Below are positions 1 through 10,548 of a stretch of 64,000 nt of DNA, in pieces. The stretch spans positions 62,001-126,000 of the forward strand of contig NZ_JAMJWE010000008.1 in NCBI RefSeq assembly GCF_023554105.1, given 5' to 3'. Both the position numbers and the translations under genes were made by a program. Position 1 is the first letter of the stretch, and every line of letters starts with the position of its first letter. The stretch is from Brucella sp. 21LCYQ03 (GTDB lineage Bacteria > Pseudomonadota > Alphaproteobacteria > Rhizobiales > Rhizobiaceae). The notes beneath the pieces were generated by a model, which saw nothing but the letters and a program-made list of their open reading frames with translations, was not told the DNA's origin and searched no databases.

Positions 1-282
1 TGGACCAAGTTTACCGGACCATTTGCAAATCTCATAAGAGGCAATCTGGTCGTATTTGCCGTTATTCTTCTGCTTCCAGACTTCGAGGACGCCTTCTTCC
101 TTGAAAATACGAACCATGACCGGCGAAGTGCGTGTCATGCCCTTCGACTTCATCTTGGCGACCATTTTCTCGGAAAGTGGCTTTTCAGCCCGAAGGCTGA
201 GATCGGAAACGGACGAACCCTGACAACCCGCAAGCAGAGCGGAGGCCATGAGAGTTGCAAAAAGTGCGGTTCTGATCTTCAT
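1..282 (-). CDS. L,D-transpeptidase-family lipoprotein, C-terminus cut by window edge
   Basis: Reading the minus strand from the ATG at 282 gives an N-terminus MKIRTALFATLMASALLAGC, a lipoprotein signal peptide with lipobox LAGC (Cys20). The mature part then runs through RTSPVMVRIFKEEGVLEVWK and ICKWSGKLGP, which resembles the start of the YafK/YkuD-like murein L,D-transpeptidase family of Rhizobiales. The gene runs off the left end of the window, so the catalytic His/Cys region is not visible and the enzymatic call rests only on N-terminal resemblance. It would be lipid-anchored at the cell envelope. It is followed upstream by a 269-bp gap before the end of accA and probably has its own promoter. 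Confidence 0.6.
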   Translation of the reverse strand, partial: MKIRTALFATLMASALLAGCQGSSVSDLSLRAEKPLSEKMVAKMKSKGMTRTSPVMVRIFKEEGVLEVWKQKNNGKYDQIASYEICKWSGKLGP

Positions 283-427
283 ATCGCATCAAGCCTGTTT
301 CGAAATCTGAATTTTCAGTATTCGTTTATTAACAACAAAACCTTTCGGTATCGTTGATAATTCCTTGCTCAAATACCTAAAAAATAGCGTGTCTGCAATA
401 TGGCGGAAATGGCGGCATGATGCAAAT

Positions 428-451
428 CCGGCGCAGTTTGAGCTGCGCCGG
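428..451. repeat. 9-bp-stem hairpin in the gap between accA and the lipoprotein gene
   Basis: Arms CCGGCGCAG (428-436) and CTGCGCCGG (443-451) pair perfectly around a 6-nt loop. No T-tract follows on the minus strand, so it is not a textbook intrinsic terminator. It may be a transcript-end or stability structure. The rest of the 283-551 gap is AT-rich and shows no ORF. Confidence 0.5.
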
Positions 452-537
452 GGTGGAATTTTGTATTTTATAGTAAACTAAAGCTTAATTTGATCCCGAT
501 GAAACGAGGGTCGATAAGATTATGCTTCAGTAAAAGA

Positions 538-557
538 CTTTAGAACAAGTTCTAAAG
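538..557 (-). terminator. weak terminator overlapping the accA stop codon
   Basis: On the minus strand CTTTAGAAC and GTTCTAAAG form an inverted repeat containing the accA TAG stop (552-554), followed by TCTTTT. The stem is AT-rich and the central spacer is only 2 nt, so the real loop is larger and the terminator would be weak. Confidence 0.4.
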
Positions 558-1505
558 GTTACGGCCGATGGCCAGGAACTTCTGGCGACGTTCCTGCTTC
601 AGCGTCTCACCATCGACATCCTTCATCGAACGAAGCGAAGCGGTGATGATGTCACCAGCTGCTGCAATGGTCGACTCCTTGCCGCGATGAGCGCCGCCGA
701 GCGGTTCAGGAATGATGCCGTCGATGACCTTGAGGTCGAACAAATCCTGCGCGGTGATGCGCATGTTGGAGGCTGCATCCTTGGCGCGCGTTGAATCATG
801 CCAGAGGATCGATGCCGCACCTTCCGGCGAAATCACCGAATAGATCGAATGTTCGAGCATATAGACGCGGTTTGCCACAGCAATTGCGATTGCGCCGCCC
901 GAACCACCTTCACCGATGATGATCGAAATGACAGGCACGCGCAGCTTGAGGCATTCTGCAGTCGAGCGTGCAATGGCTTCTGCCTGACCGCGTTCTTCCG
1001 CGCTCACGCCCGGATAAGCACCGGCGGTATCGACAAAAGTGATCAGCGGCAGCTGGAAACGGTCAGCCATTTCCATGATGCGCACGGCTTTGCGGTAGCC
1101 TTCAGGACGAGCCGAGCCGAAATTGTGCTTGAGGCGCGTCTTGGTGTCCGAACCTTTTTCCTGACCGAGAATGGCAACGGCCTGACCATTGAAGCGGGCA
1201 AAGCCGCCCTGAATGGCTTCGTCATTGGCGAACTGGCGATCACCGGCCAAAGGTGTGAATTCGGTGAAAAGCGTGTTGATATATTCAAGGCAGTGCGGAC
1301 GATCCGGGTGGCGGGCGATCTGCGCCTTCTGCCATGGGGTCAGCTTGCGATAAATGTCCTTGAGCGCATCGGCCGAGCGTTTCTCGAGACGGCTGATCTC
1401 GTCGCTCATCTCAACACTGCCCTGTTCCTGAGCGAGTTTTTTCAGCTCAAGGATCTGGCCTTCAAGGTCTGCGACGGGTTTTTCAAAATCGAGATAGTTA
1501 TACAT
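552..1505 (-). CDS. accA: acetyl-CoA carboxylase carboxyltransferase subunit alpha
   Basis: AccA pairs with AccD as the carboxyltransferase that moves the carboxyl group from carboxybiotin to acetyl-CoA, giving malonyl-CoA for fatty acid synthesis in the cytoplasm. The 317-residue product has the family's usual length. It carries an N-terminal helical segment (MYNYLDFEKPVADLEGQI) and a crotonase-fold core with the glycine-rich stretches VDTAGAYPGVSAEERGQAEA and IIGEGGSGGAIAIAVANRVY that form the acyl-CoA and oxyanion region. The ATG at 1505 fits the conserved N-terminus. It is transcribed alone, downstream of xerD on the same strand but separated from it by 135 bp that hold a candidate promoter. 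Confidence 0.97.
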   Translation of the reverse strand: MYNYLDFEKPVADLEGQILELKKLAQEQGSVEMSDEISRLEKRSADALKDIYRKLTPWQKAQIARHPDRPHCLEYINTLFTEFTPLAGDRQFANDEAIQGGFARFNGQAVAILGQEKGSDTKTRLKHNFGSARPEGYRKAVRIMEMADRFQLPLITFVDTAGAYPGVSAEERGQAEAIARSTAECLKLRVPVISIIIGEGGSGGAIAIAVANRVYMLEHSIYSVISPEGAASILWHDSTRAKDAASNMRITAQDLFDLKVIDGIIPEPLGGAHRGKESTIAAAGDIITASLRSMKDVDGETLKQERRQKFLAIGRNL

Positions 1506-1579
1506 CGGGCCTGACTATTGTGCGTTTCCAGAGATGTTGGCCATAAAACACCCCAGATAACGGCTGTTTTACGACGCCT

Positions 1580-1608
1580 TACATATTTACTTCGAGCGCA
1601 TCTTGCAA
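1580..1608 (-). promoter_or_regulatory. candidate sigma-70 promoter for accA
   Basis: On the minus strand TTGCAA (1608-1603) is followed after exactly 17 bp by TATGTA (1585-1580), 75 bp upstream of the accA ATG. The spacing and hexamers fit a housekeeping promoter. This is a pattern match only. Confidence 0.4.
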
Positions 1609-1640
1609 ATTTTTCTGAAATTCTCTTAAACGCCGCGCGC

Positions 1641-2564
1641 TTAATCGGCAAGCGGATGATGTTCACTTACCAGCTTATGCAGTCTTTCTTCCAGAACATG
1701 CGTATAAATTTGCGTGGTCGAAATGTCGGAATGACCAAGCAATTGCTGCACAGTTCTTAAGTCTGCACCATTTTGCAAAAGATGGCTGGCAAAGGCGTGA
1801 CGAAGCACATGCGGAGAGATGGACGCGCTTGAAAGTCCGGCACGTGCTGCCAAAATTTTAAGTTCGCGCCCAAAAACCTGCCGCGCCAGATGCCCGGTTT
1901 CAGAGAAAGCGGGAAACAGCCACGGATTATCATCGCTGCCGGGTAAGGCATCGCGCACCACGATAAAGGCTTGCAGCGCTTCGCGCGCTTTTGGCGACAA
2001 AGGCACCATGCGGTCCTTTGAGCCTTTGCCGCGCACAATCAGAAACCGGTGATCGGTACGGGCCACGCTGACCGGCAGGCCAACAAGCTCTGAGACGCGC
2101 AAGCCCGTTGCATAAAGCGTTTCGAGAAGCGCATGGAGACGCAGCGCCTTGAAATGCTCAGCTGGCTCCGTTGCTTCCTGTGCTTCCAGCGCTGCGCGGT
2201 CGAGAAGGCGACCGACATTTTCGACGCTCATAATTTTTGGCAGTGGCTTTTGCTTTTTGGGCGCATCGATCACGCTGGTCGGATCATCCTGCCGAAAGCC
2301 TTCCGCATAGAGAAAGCGATAAAATTGTCTGAGTGCAGACAGGCGCCGCGCTTGTGACGTAGCCGCGAAACCTTCATCGGCCATGCTATCGAGAACACGA
2401 CGGATATCGTCGGTCTTTGCCTCAGCGAGATTGATGCCGCGCGCTGCGAGTATATCAGCTGCCGCTTCCAGATCGCGCTGATAGGATTCCAGCGTATTAT
2501 GCGCTGCGCCGCGTTCCGCACTCATCATTTCAAGAAAGTTTTCAATCGCGAGTGATGCGCGCAT
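1641..2564 (-). CDS. xerD: site-specific tyrosine recombinase XerD
   Basis: XerD acts with XerC at the chromosomal dif site and is activated by FtsK to resolve chromosome dimers before division. The 307-residue protein has the N-terminal SAM-like core-binding domain (about residues 1-90) and the C-terminal catalytic domain. All expected active-site residues are visible: Arg156 in ATGLRVSEL, Lys180, His252 and Arg255 in PHVLRHAF, His278 in LLGHSD, and the nucleophile Tyr287 in TTQIYTHV. Its start lies 2 nt after the stop of the small membrane protein gene 2567-2770, so the two are probably co-transcribed. Both partners, XerC (35.4-36.3 kb) and FtsK (52.2-54.8 kb), are also in this window. Confidence 0.96.
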   Translation of the reverse strand: MRASLAIENFLEMMSAERGAAHNTLESYQRDLEAAADILAARGINLAEAKTDDIRRVLDSMADEGFAATSQARRLSALRQFYRFLYAEGFRQDDPTSVIDAPKKQKPLPKIMSVENVGRLLDRAALEAQEATEPAEHFKALRLHALLETLYATGLRVSELVGLPVSVARTDHRFLIVRGKGSKDRMVPLSPKAREALQAFIVVRDALPGSDDNPWLFPAFSETGHLARQVFGRELKILAARAGLSSASISPHVLRHAFASHLLQNGADLRTVQQLLGHSDISTTQIYTHVLEERLHKLVSEHHPLAD

Positions 2565-2566
2565 GT

Positions 2567-2770
2567 CTATTCCTGATTATTCGTGTTGTCTTCCACAACT
2601 GGCTCTGGTTGCGGCGGCGCAATCACTGTCTGTTTCAGTTTTGACGAAGGAATCTCGATGGTGATTTCGTGGGTAGTTGGCTTCACAAAACTGGCGAGCG
2701 AGAACATTGCGCCATAGATTATGGCAGCAATTACAGCGAGCAGAAGAAGAATGCGCGTCAGCGTGGGCAT
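2567..2770 (-). CDS. small single-pass membrane protein, function unknown
   Basis: A 67-residue protein. After MPTLTR comes one hydrophobic helix ([20 protein letters not shown]), then a polar tail with [19 protein letters not shown] and an acidic, proline-containing C-terminus ([16 protein letters not shown]). That is the shape of a membrane-anchored periplasmic or cytoplasmic tail protein. I do not recognise a family with a known function. It sits 2 nt upstream of xerD on the same strand and diverges from aroK, an arrangement that suggests a real, conserved gene. Coding is supported by the tight operon spacing rather than by homology. Confidence 0.75.
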   Translation of the reverse strand: MPTLTRILLLLAVIAAIIYGAMFSLASFVKPTTHEITIEIPSSKLKQTVIAPPQPEPVVEDNTNNQE

Positions 2771-2905
2771 GTCTTGTTTATGCTCGGCTATTAAGACGAA
2801 AGCAAGGAGCGTCCGAACTTGGCGCTAAAAAGCCGTATTTGGTTCGGTTTTGTCGATGAAAGGATTGACGGCGCACGGTTTTTCATATGGAACCGGAGGA
2901 AATGG

Positions 2906-3505
2906 ATGAGGCCAATGAGCAGTACAACAAAACAAACAGATATTAACGAGAAGGCGGACATTGTTCGTCAGCTTCTTGGCGCGAAAGTGGTTGTTCTTGT
3001 TGGGCTGATGGGTGCAGGCAAATCGACCGTTGGCCGCAAAGTGGCAACCATGCTCAATTTGCCGTTTAAGGATGCAGATAACGAGATCGAGTCTGCGGCC
3101 CGCATGACGATCCCTGAACTGTTCGATGCCTATGGCGAGGCAGAGTTTCGTGATCTTGAACGCCGCGTGATCCTGCGTTTGCTTGAAGATGGTCCGATGG
3201 TTCTTGCCACTGGTGGCGGCGCATATATGAACGCCGAAACCCGGGAAGCTATTGCTGCAAACGGTGTTTCGATCTGGCTCAATGCGGAGCTGGATGTCTT
3301 AATGGATCGTGTTTCGCGCCGTCAGAACCGTCCACTTCTCAAGAATGATGATCCGCGTGGCGTGATGCAGCGGCTGATGGATGTGCGCTATCCTGTTTAT
3401 GCGCTGGCAGATGTGCATGCCATGACACGCGACGACAAAAAAGAAGTGATTGCCGGAGAGCTGATCGATGTTCTGATCGCGCATCTGGACAAGAATCAGG
3501 TTTAA
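2906..3505 (+). CDS. aroK: shikimate kinase
   Basis: AroK phosphorylates shikimate with ATP in aromatic amino acid synthesis. The P-loop GLMGAGKST is at residues 33-41. The shikimate-binding region ATGGGAYM and the lid RRQNRPLL are present. The reading frame is open back to 2819, but that extension ([20 protein letters not shown] and so on) is atypical. GGAGGA at 2895-2900 lies 5 nt before the ATG at 2906, giving 199 residues, close to the Brucella length; a second in-frame ATG at 2915 is the alternative. The stop is 18 nt before aroB, the classic aroKB pair, which runs as one operon with the ClbS-like gene. Confidence 0.95.
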   Translation: MRPMSSTTKQTDINEKADIVRQLLGAKVVVLVGLMGAGKSTVGRKVATMLNLPFKDADNEIESAARMTIPELFDAYGEAEFRDLERRVILRLLEDGPMVLATGGGAYMNAETREAIAANGVSIWLNAELDVLMDRVSRRQNRPLLKNDDPRGVMQRLMDVRYPVYALADVHAMTRDDKKEVIAGELIDVLIAHLDKNQV

Positions 3506-3523
3506 AGCCTCTGGGAGAATGCA

Positions 3524-4642
3524 ATGAGTGCCGACAATGTGACAGTTCCGGTTTCGCTGGGAGACCGGTCTTATGAAATCCTGATCGGCAAAGGATTGGT
3601 TGCACGCGCTGGCGAAGAAGTTGCGAAGCGTCTGCCGGGTATTCGCGTGGCAATCGTCACCGACGAAAATGTCGCCAAAGCGCATCTTGAAGCACTCACA
3701 GAGAGTTTTGCGCGCGCAGGCATCGAATCAACGCCGGTTATCGTCGCTCCGGGCGAAAAGTCGAAGTCATTTTCCGTGCTTGAAACCGTCACCAATGCCG
3801 TGCTTGCAGCGCGGCTTGAGCGTGGCGACGCGGTGGTGGCCTTTGGCGGTGGCGTAGTTGGCGATTTGTCGGGCTTTGTTGCAGGGATCGTGCGTCGCGG
3901 GATGAATTTCGTGCAGATGCCAACCTCATTGCTGGCGCAGGTGGATTCGTCCGTTGGTGGCAAGACCGGCATCAACACACAATATGGCAAGAACCTCGTT
4001 GGCGTTTTCTATCAGCCGCAACTCGTGCTGGCGGACACGGATGTGCTCGACACATTAAGCCCGCGTGAATTTCGCGCAGGCTATGCCGAAGTCGCGAAAT
4101 ACGGCCTGATTGATCGCCCGGATTTCTTTGCATGGCTTGAGAAAAACTGGGAAGCGGTTTTTGCAGGCGGGGCAGAACGCACGCAAGCCATTGCTGAATC
4201 ATGCCGCTCGAAGGCCGCAGTTGTCGCACGCGATGAGCATGAAAACGGTGATCGTGCACTGCTTAATCTCGGCCATACATTTGGCCATGCGCTGGAAACA
4301 GCGACCGGATATGATTCAAGCCGTCTGGTGCATGGCGAAGGCGTCGCTATCGGAATGGCGCTCGCACATCGCTTTTCGGTTAAGATGAATCTATGTGGCA
4401 TTCAGGATGCAGAACGCGTCGAGGCGCATCTGAAGACCGTTGGTCTGCCGACATCGCTAAATGATGTGCCGGGTGGTCTGCCGGACGCTGAAAAGCTGAT
4501 GGATTACATCGCACAGGACAAAAAGGTTTCGCGCGGTGCACTGACCTTCATTCTGACACGCGGAATTGGCCAGTCATTCATTGCCAAGGACGTGCCTCCG
4601 GCGGCAGTGCTTGAGTTTCTTAAAGAACGGCTGATCGCCTGA
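3524..4642 (+). CDS. aroB: 3-dehydroquinate synthase
   Basis: AroB converts DAHP to 3-dehydroquinate, the second step of the shikimate pathway, using NAD+ and a divalent metal. In the 372-residue product the NAD-binding region shows [19 protein letters not shown] and [20 protein letters not shown]. Metal ligands lie in EVAKYGLI, in [12 protein letters not shown] and in [11 protein letters not shown]. An SD-like GGGAGAA precedes the ATG at 3524. It follows aroK by 18 nt, and its TGA overlaps the ATG of the next gene (ATGA), so translation is probably coupled across all three genes. Confidence 0.97.
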   Translation: MSADNVTVPVSLGDRSYEILIGKGLVARAGEEVAKRLPGIRVAIVTDENVAKAHLEALTESFARAGIESTPVIVAPGEKSKSFSVLETVTNAVLAARLERGDAVVAFGGGVVGDLSGFVAGIVRRGMNFVQMPTSLLAQVDSSVGGKTGINTQYGKNLVGVFYQPQLVLADTDVLDTLSPREFRAGYAEVAKYGLIDRPDFFAWLEKNWEAVFAGGAERTQAIAESCRSKAAVVARDEHENGDRALLNLGHTFGHALETATGYDSSRLVHGEGVAIGMALAHRFSVKMNLCGIQDAERVEAHLKTVGLPTSLNDVPGGLPDAEKLMDYIAQDKKVSRGALTFILTRGIGQSFIAKDVPPAAVLEFLKERLIA

Positions 4643-5148
4643 TGGCTGTTCCCGCAAATAAACAGGAACTGCTTGCGGCGATCGAAACCAATTATGAACG
4701 GCTGGTGCTTGATCTGGGTCGGGTATCACTTGAACAGTCCACGCTCAAAACCATGGATGGCCATGCCAAAGGCACGCTGATGAGCGTGCATGATCTGGTT
4801 GCCTATCTGGTTGGTTGGAACGAGCTGGTGCTCAAATGGTGCGCGCGCAGGGATCAGGGGCTTTCCGTTGATTTCCCGGAAACCGGTTTCAAATGGAATG
4901 AACTGGGCAAGCTCGCGGCCAAGTTTTACCATGATTATGAAAATATGCCGTTTGCCGATCTTCTGACGCGGTTTGAAACTGCGAAAAATGCGCTGGTCGC
5001 ATTGATTACGGAGCGCACTGACGCAGAGCTTTATGGTGTTGAGTGGTATGAGAAATATACGCTCGGGCGCATGATCCAGTTCAATACGTCTTCGCCCTAT
5101 GCCAATGCGCGGGGTCGTCTGCGCAAATGGCTTAAGGCTCAAGCGTAA
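4642..5148 (+). CDS. ClbS/DfsB-family four-helix-bundle protein
   Basis: A 168-residue protein of the DUF1706/ClbS-DfsB group. The signature features are the [21 protein letters not shown] start, the helix HDLVAYLVGWNELVLKWCA, and the WYEKYTLGRMIQFNTSSPY segment near the C-terminus. Members share the DinB-like four-helix bundle. ClbS itself protects against colibactin, but most chromosomal members have no proven role, and nothing here points to a colibactin-type cluster. The start codon overlaps the aroB stop, so it is translated from the aroKB transcript; any functional link to the shikimate pathway is unknown. Confidence 0.85.
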   Translation: MAVPANKQELLAAIETNYERLVLDLGRVSLEQSTLKTMDGHAKGTLMSVHDLVAYLVGWNELVLKWCARRDQGLSVDFPETGFKWNELGKLAAKFYHDYENMPFADLLTRFETAKNALVALITERTDAELYGVEWYEKYTLGRMIQFNTSSPYANARGRLRKWLKAQA

Positions 5149-5154
5149 GCAAAA

Positions 5155-5469
5155 TCAGCGGCGGGTTGGTTCGCCGGGTGCTGAAGGTTCCAGCGCCAGC
5201 GCGTGAACGCCCGTATTGAGTTCATCTTTGAGCAGATCGTTGATCGCGCGATGACGCGCAATGCGGCTTAACCCTGTGAAAGCATCAGACACGATGCGCA
5301 CGCGAAAATGTGTTTCGCCGGTGCCGTCATAGACCTCATGTTCGCCACGATCTTCGTGATGATGGCCAGCATGGAGATGGCTTTCATTGATGATTTCAAG
5401 CCTTTCGGGGGCAAAAGCTGCTTGCAGTTTTGCTTCCATGGAAGATTGTTTGCTATTGTGAATGGACAT
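5155..5469 (-). CDS. BolA family protein
   Basis: A 104-residue BolA-like protein. The core runs through LQAAFAPERLEIINESHLHA, then FRVRIVSDAFTGLSRIARHR and INDLLKDELNTGVHALALEP, which is the beta-alpha class II KH-like fold. The His-rich insert HLHAGHHHEDRGEHE lies where BolA proteins place the conserved Ser/His region that helps coordinate a 2Fe-2S cluster with monothiol glutaredoxins. BolA proteins affect cell morphology, stress response and iron-sulfur trafficking. It converges on the ClbS-like gene with a 6-bp gap and diverges from the J-domain gene across 187 bp that must hold both promoters. Confidence 0.93.
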   Translation of the reverse strand: MSIHNSKQSSMEAKLQAAFAPERLEIINESHLHAGHHHEDRGEHEVYDGTGETHFRVRIVSDAFTGLSRIARHRAINDLLKDELNTGVHALALEPSAPGEPTRR

Positions 5470-5656
5470 TTGGGCCAGTTCTCCCCATATAGACGCTGTG
5501 CTTCATATAGACGTCGCCCCGGCGACAATCGGTGGGGCAAATCCGCACAGGAATTGGTATCTGCATAAAATTTTCGCCCTGACCTCGTGGCCAAAACCAT
5601 TCAGGACGAAAAGTCAATTCTTGTTTCGTCACTCTTATTCCGCATAATCCGATTCG

Positions 5657-6289
5657 ATGACAACGAACTCAAAATTTTTCGACAGCATCCGCATCCGTCC
5701 CAAGAAGGATGCGGAAAAGAAGTCCAGTGGTCCCTGCTGCCAATGGGATGGTTGCGATAAGCCTGGTACGCATCGTGCCCCGGTTGGGCGTGAGCGCGAG
5801 GGTGAGTATCTGCGTTTCTGCGTGGATCATGTCCGCGAATATAATAAGAATTTCAATTATTTCTCTGGTCTCAACGACAGCGATATTTCGAAATTCCAAA
5901 AGGATGCGATCACCGGCAACCGTCCGACATGGTCGACGACCTCCAATCCGACAGGGTCTACACGCACGTCGCCTGATATGGCGAAGCGGCGTTCGGGTTC
6001 TGCTGCCTATCAGAACCGTATGCGTGATCCGTTTGGCTTCGTGAAGGATGCCAAAAACAACACCGGCACTGCCAAGGCTGTGCAGCGCAAACCGCGCACT
6101 CTGGAAGTAAAGGCACTTGGAACACTCGGTCTTGATGCAAATTCAACTAGCGATATGATTAAGTCTCGCTATAAAGAACTTGTGAAGCAACACCATCCCG
6201 ATGCAAATGGTGGTGACCGCGGGTCTGAAGAAAGATTTCGCGAGGTCATTCAGGCTTATCAATTGCTCAAGACGGCAGGTTTTTGCTAA
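5657..6289 (+). CDS. J-domain protein with N-terminal Cys-rich (zinc-finger-like) module
   Basis: The 210-residue product ends in a J domain (about residues 148-208) with the diagnostic HPD at 180-182 (LVKQHHPDANGG) and the helix EERFREVIQAYQLLK. The N-terminal part has a cysteine cluster: Cys27, Cys28, Cys33, Cys55 and His58 in FCVDHVREYNKNFNYF, which could bind zinc. The middle (about 85-145) is Ser/Thr/Pro-rich and looks disordered. It lacks the G/F region and DnaJ zinc domain of true DnaJ, so it is a type III J protein that would recruit an Hsp70 to a specific client. It is upstream of cobS but separated from it by a 295-bp gap. Confidence 0.88.
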   Translation: MTTNSKFFDSIRIRPKKDAEKKSSGPCCQWDGCDKPGTHRAPVGREREGEYLRFCVDHVREYNKNFNYFSGLNDSDISKFQKDAITGNRPTWSTTSNPTGSTRTSPDMAKRRSGSAAYQNRMRDPFGFVKDAKNNTGTAKAVQRKPRTLEVKALGTLGLDANSTSDMIKSRYKELVKQHHPDANGGDRGSEERFREVIQAYQLLKTAGFC

Positions 6290-6318
6290 AGCCTGTTTGG
6301 GCTTTATGAGCCGAGTAT

Positions 6319-6337
6319 CAGGGCATTCTTTGCCCTG
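6319..6337. repeat. 7-bp-stem hairpin downstream of the J-domain gene
   Basis: CAGGGCA and TGCCCTG pair around a 5-nt loop, 30 bp after the stop. A second small inverted repeat, AAAGCC with GGCTTT, begins at the stop codon itself (6287-6304). Neither has a clear T-tract. Together they may end the J-domain transcript. Confidence 0.4.
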
Positions 6338-6442
6338 ACGGACATTCATCTACTGCGCTTTTGTGCAGATGCGATTACGGATGCCCGCAACTGAACTCAA
6401 GGGGCGCCATCCGGCTCGCCGGAAATCGGCCTCCTGATTGAA

Positions 6443-7574
<1,132 letters not shown>

Positions 7575-7588
7575 GACTGGATGATGCT

Positions 7589-7609
7589 CGTCGCCCATAA
7601 TGGGCGACG
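7589..7609. repeat. 9-bp-stem hairpin between cobS and cobT
   Basis: CGTCGCCCA and TGGGCGACG pair perfectly around TAA in the 63-bp cobS-cobT junction. There is no T-tract on the plus strand, so it looks like an intercistronic stability or processing structure rather than a terminator. Confidence 0.5.
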
Positions 7610-7637
7610 ATGCTCTGTATGAAGTCAGGATAGGCAG

Positions 7638-9551
7638 ATGTCGGGCCAGAAGTCAGGAATTGGCGATAATTCGCGCGAGCGCAAAAACGGACCCGTGGAT
7701 TCGGAGCCGTTCAAGCGGGCGATGACTGTTACAATGCGCGCCATTTCCGGTGAGAACGAGCTGGAAGTGGCTTTCAGCAATGATCGCCCAGCGCTGACTG
7801 GCAACCGTGCCCGCCTGCCTGATCTGCCAAAGCGCCCGACTGCCCATGATGTTGCAGTCACACGCGGCCTTGGCGATTCCATGGCGCTGCGTCAGGCTCG
7901 CCATAATGCCCGTATTCACGCAAGCCTTGCGCCGGAAGGCAAACAGGCGCGCGCGATCTATGATGCGGTTGAGCAGGCGCGTGTCGAATCCATCGGTGCG
8001 CGCGCCATGGCAGGTGTTGCTGAAAACCTTTCGGTGATGCTGGCTGATAAATATGCCCGTGCCAATTTTTCCGCAGTGACTGACAAAGAAGATGCGCCGC
8101 TTGAAGAAGCTGTGTCGCTTCTCTTGCGCGAAAAACTGACCGGACGCAAAGCGCCCGCTGAAGCTGGTCCTGTGCTCGATCTCTGGCGCGAATGGATTGA
8201 GCAGAAGGCTGGTCCTGAATTGGCCCGTCTTGGCGAAAATCTCGAAGACCAGCAGGCCTTTGCGCGCACCGTGCGCGACATGCTGGCCTCGATGGATATG
8301 GCTGAGGAGCTTTCGCAGGAAGAGCAGAGCGACGAGCAGGACGAAGACAACGAGCAGACGCCTGAGCAGGACGAAAACGAAGAAGGCGGCGAGGAAAATC
8401 AGGAAGGTTCTGATTCCGCTGAAAGCGACGAATCGGATAATTCCAGTGAAGAAGGTGAACAGGGCGAAATGGAAGCCACTGACGCCGCTTCCGATGATCT
8501 TGACGATAGCGAGGATGTCGACGCGGAAACGCCGGGCGACACACGCCGTCAGAACCAGCCTTTCGCCAATTTCGCCGAGCATGTCGATTACAATGTCTTC
8601 ACGCATGAGTTTGATGAAGAGGTTGAGGCCACTGATCTTTGTGACGAGGCCGAACTTGCGCGTCTGCGCGGTTTTCTCGACAAGCAACTGGCCAATCTGC
8701 AAGGCGTTGTTGGCAGGCTTGCCAACCGTTTGCAGCGCCGTCTGATGGCGCAGCAGAACCGCTCGTGGGACTTTGATCTGGAAGAGGGCTATCTTGATAG
8801 TGCGCGTCTGGTGCGTATCGTTATCGACCCGACACAGCCGCTTTCCTACAAGATGGAGCGTGATACGGATTTCCGCGATACGGTCGTGACGCTGGTGATC
8901 GATAATTCGGGTTCCATGCGTGGCCGCCCGATCACAGTTGCGGCGACCTGTGCCGATATTCTGGCCCGCACGCTTGAGCGTTGCGGTGTGAAGGTCGAGA
9001 TTTTGGGCTTCACCACTAAGGCTTGGAAGGGTGGGCAGTCACGTGAAGCATGGCTTGGTCGTGGTAAGCCATCCAATCCGGGTCGCCTGAATGATCTGCG
9101 TCATATCGTTTATAAGCGCGCAGATGCGCCGTGGCGCCGTGCACGCAACAATCTCGGGCTGATGATGCGCGAAGGGCTGCTCAAGGAAAACATCGACGGT
9201 GAGGCGCTGATATGGGCGCATCAGCGCTTATTGGCACGTCCTGAACAGCGCAAGATCATGATGATGATTTCTGACGGTGCGCCGGTGGATGATTCCACGC
9301 TTTCGGTCAATCCGGGCAATTATCTGGAACGTCATTTGCGTGCGGTGATCGAAGAGATTGAAACCCGCTCGCCGGTTGAGCTGATCGCTATTGGTATCGG
9401 CCATGATGTGACTCGCTATTATCAGCGTGCCGTGACGATTGTCGATGCTGAAGAGCTGGCCGGTGCGATGACCGAGCAGCTCGCTTCCCTGTTTGAAGAA
9501 CAGGGTGCAGGCGGGGCAGGGCGAGGACGCCGCCGCGCTGGCGGGCGCTAA
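7638..9551 (+). CDS. cobT: aerobic cobaltochelatase subunit CobT
   Basis: CobT is the VWA-domain partner of the CobS ring in the CobNST cobaltochelatase. The 637-residue product has a helical N-terminal half, then a strongly acidic, Glu/Asp/Gln-rich linker (about residues 224-296, for example [20 protein letters not shown]), and a C-terminal von Willebrand A domain. The MIDAS motif DNSGSMRG is at about residue 420, with a downstream [12 protein letters not shown]. The acidic linker is a normal feature of CobT and is analogous to that in magnesium chelatase BchD. The ATG at 7638 has AGGA 7 nt upstream. It is co-directional with cobS and is followed by a strong terminator. Confidence 0.95.
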   Translation: MSGQKSGIGDNSRERKNGPVDSEPFKRAMTVTMRAISGENELEVAFSNDRPALTGNRARLPDLPKRPTAHDVAVTRGLGDSMALRQARHNARIHASLAPEGKQARAIYDAVEQARVESIGARAMAGVAENLSVMLADKYARANFSAVTDKEDAPLEEAVSLLLREKLTGRKAPAEAGPVLDLWREWIEQKAGPELARLGENLEDQQAFARTVRDMLASMDMAEELSQEEQSDEQDEDNEQTPEQDENEEGGEENQEGSDSAESDESDNSSEEGEQGEMEATDAASDDLDDSEDVDAETPGDTRRQNQPFANFAEHVDYNVFTHEFDEEVEATDLCDEAELARLRGFLDKQLANLQGVVGRLANRLQRRLMAQQNRSWDFDLEEGYLDSARLVRIVIDPTQPLSYKMERDTDFRDTVVTLVIDNSGSMRGRPITVAATCADILARTLERCGVKVEILGFTTKAWKGGQSREAWLGRGKPSNPGRLNDLRHIVYKRADAPWRRARNNLGLMMREGLLKENIDGEALIWAHQRLLARPEQRKIMMMISDGAPVDDSTLSVNPGNYLERHLRAVIEEIETRSPVELIAIGIGHDVTRYYQRAVTIVDAEELAGAMTEQLASLFEEQGAGGAGRGRRRAGGR

Positions 9552-9565
9552 TCCGAATGAATTAA

Positions 9566-9588
9566 GGGGCTGTTACAGCCCCTTTTTT
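9566..9588 (+). terminator. intrinsic terminator of cobST
   Basis: GGGGCTG and CAGCCCC pair around a short loop and are followed by six T. It lies 15 bp after the cobT stop. The last T residues touch the stop codon of the convergent SDR gene, so it may serve both. Confidence 0.9.
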
Positions 9589-10327
9589 ATGCCTGCTGGC
9601 GGGTTGCTGCGAGTACGATTTCGCGGATGCAGACGCCCTGTGGCTGGTCATAAGCATAGACGATAGCACGTGCTACATCGTCGGCTGCCAGCACAGGCGC
9701 ACCCATGCTCTTCTTCCAATCCTCATAGCCTGCTTTGATGCCAGCATCATTGGTGTGGCTCAGAAGCTCGGTTTCAACAGCACCCGGCGCAATTGTCACA
9801 ACGCGCACGTCATGCGGGGATAGTTCTTCACGCAGGTTCTCGGAAAGGCCGTGCACCGCAAATTTCGTGGCTGTATAGGCAACGTGATTGGCGAACGTTT
9901 TGCGGCCAGCCACCGAGCTTATGTTGATAATGGTGCCGTGCTTGCGTGCAACCATGCCAGCGGAGACAGCATGAATGCCGTTGAGTAAGCCCTTGACGTT
10001 CACGTCCAGCATCTTGTCCCATTCGCCCGGATTTTGCTTTGTTGCGTCACCCAGCAGCATGACACCCGCATTGTTGACGATTACATCGGCAGGGCCAAAT
10101 TTCGCTTCGGCTTCGTGAACGGCGGCCAAAAGAGCTTTGCGGTCGGTAACGTCGACAGATTTGCACAATGTGTTTGGCAGATTGAGCTTTTGCATCGCAT
10201 CAAGGCGACGTGCCAGCAGCAGCAATGCATGACCACGAGCAGCAAACATCTTCGCTGTGGCAACGCCAATACCTGAACTCGCGCCGGTAATGATGACGAG
10301 CGGTAGCTTTCCCTTATTATCGGACAT
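9587..10327 (-). CDS. SDR family NAD(P)-dependent oxidoreductase
   Basis: A 246-residue classical short-chain dehydrogenase/reductase. The dinucleotide motif TGASSGIG is at residues 15-22, the structural NNAGVM motif follows VIV, and the catalytic Ser and Tyr-Lys are in ISSVAGRKTF and VAYTATKFAVHG. The PGAVETEL segment is typical of the YdfG/serine-dehydrogenase-like branch that acts on small 3-hydroxy acids or alcohols. Basic residues after the second strand (LLARRLD) suggest NADPH preference. The substrate cannot be deduced. It stands alone, converging on cobT. Confidence 0.88.
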   Translation of the reverse strand: MSDNKGKLPLVIITGASSGIGVATAKMFAARGHALLLLARRLDAMQKLNLPNTLCKSVDVTDRKALLAAVHEAEAKFGPADVIVNNAGVMLLGDATKQNPGEWDKMLDVNVKGLLNGIHAVSAGMVARKHGTIINISSVAGRKTFANHVAYTATKFAVHGLSENLREELSPHDVRVVTIAPGAVETELLSHTNDAGIKAGYEDWKKSMGAPVLAADDVARAIVYAYDQPQGVCIREIVLAATRQQA

Positions 10328-10473
10328 CTAATAAACCTCTATCTAAATATAAATATCTTCAGAAAAGCACAAAAGACGAGGGCGAAATAAATCCGCACAG
10401 CCTTTGCTAATTATAAACAATATAGAAACCGAGTCCGATAAATAAATTCGGGATGGTTAATCATCCAGATTAT

Positions 10474-10506
10474 CGGAGCGCGGTACATAAAGCTTACCGC
10501 GCTCCG
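10474..10506. repeat. 12-bp-stem hairpin downstream of the VUT transporter gene
   Basis: CGGAGCGCGGTA (10474-10485) and TACCGCGCTCCG (10495-10506) pair perfectly around a 9-nt loop. It lies 43 bp after the stop of the minus-strand transporter gene. The stem is very stable, but no T-run follows on the minus strand, so termination would be Rho-assisted or the element is a stability structure. Confidence 0.6.
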
Positions 10507-10548
10507 AAGATACTGAATTTTATTGAGATAAACGAATTGTGATAACGT

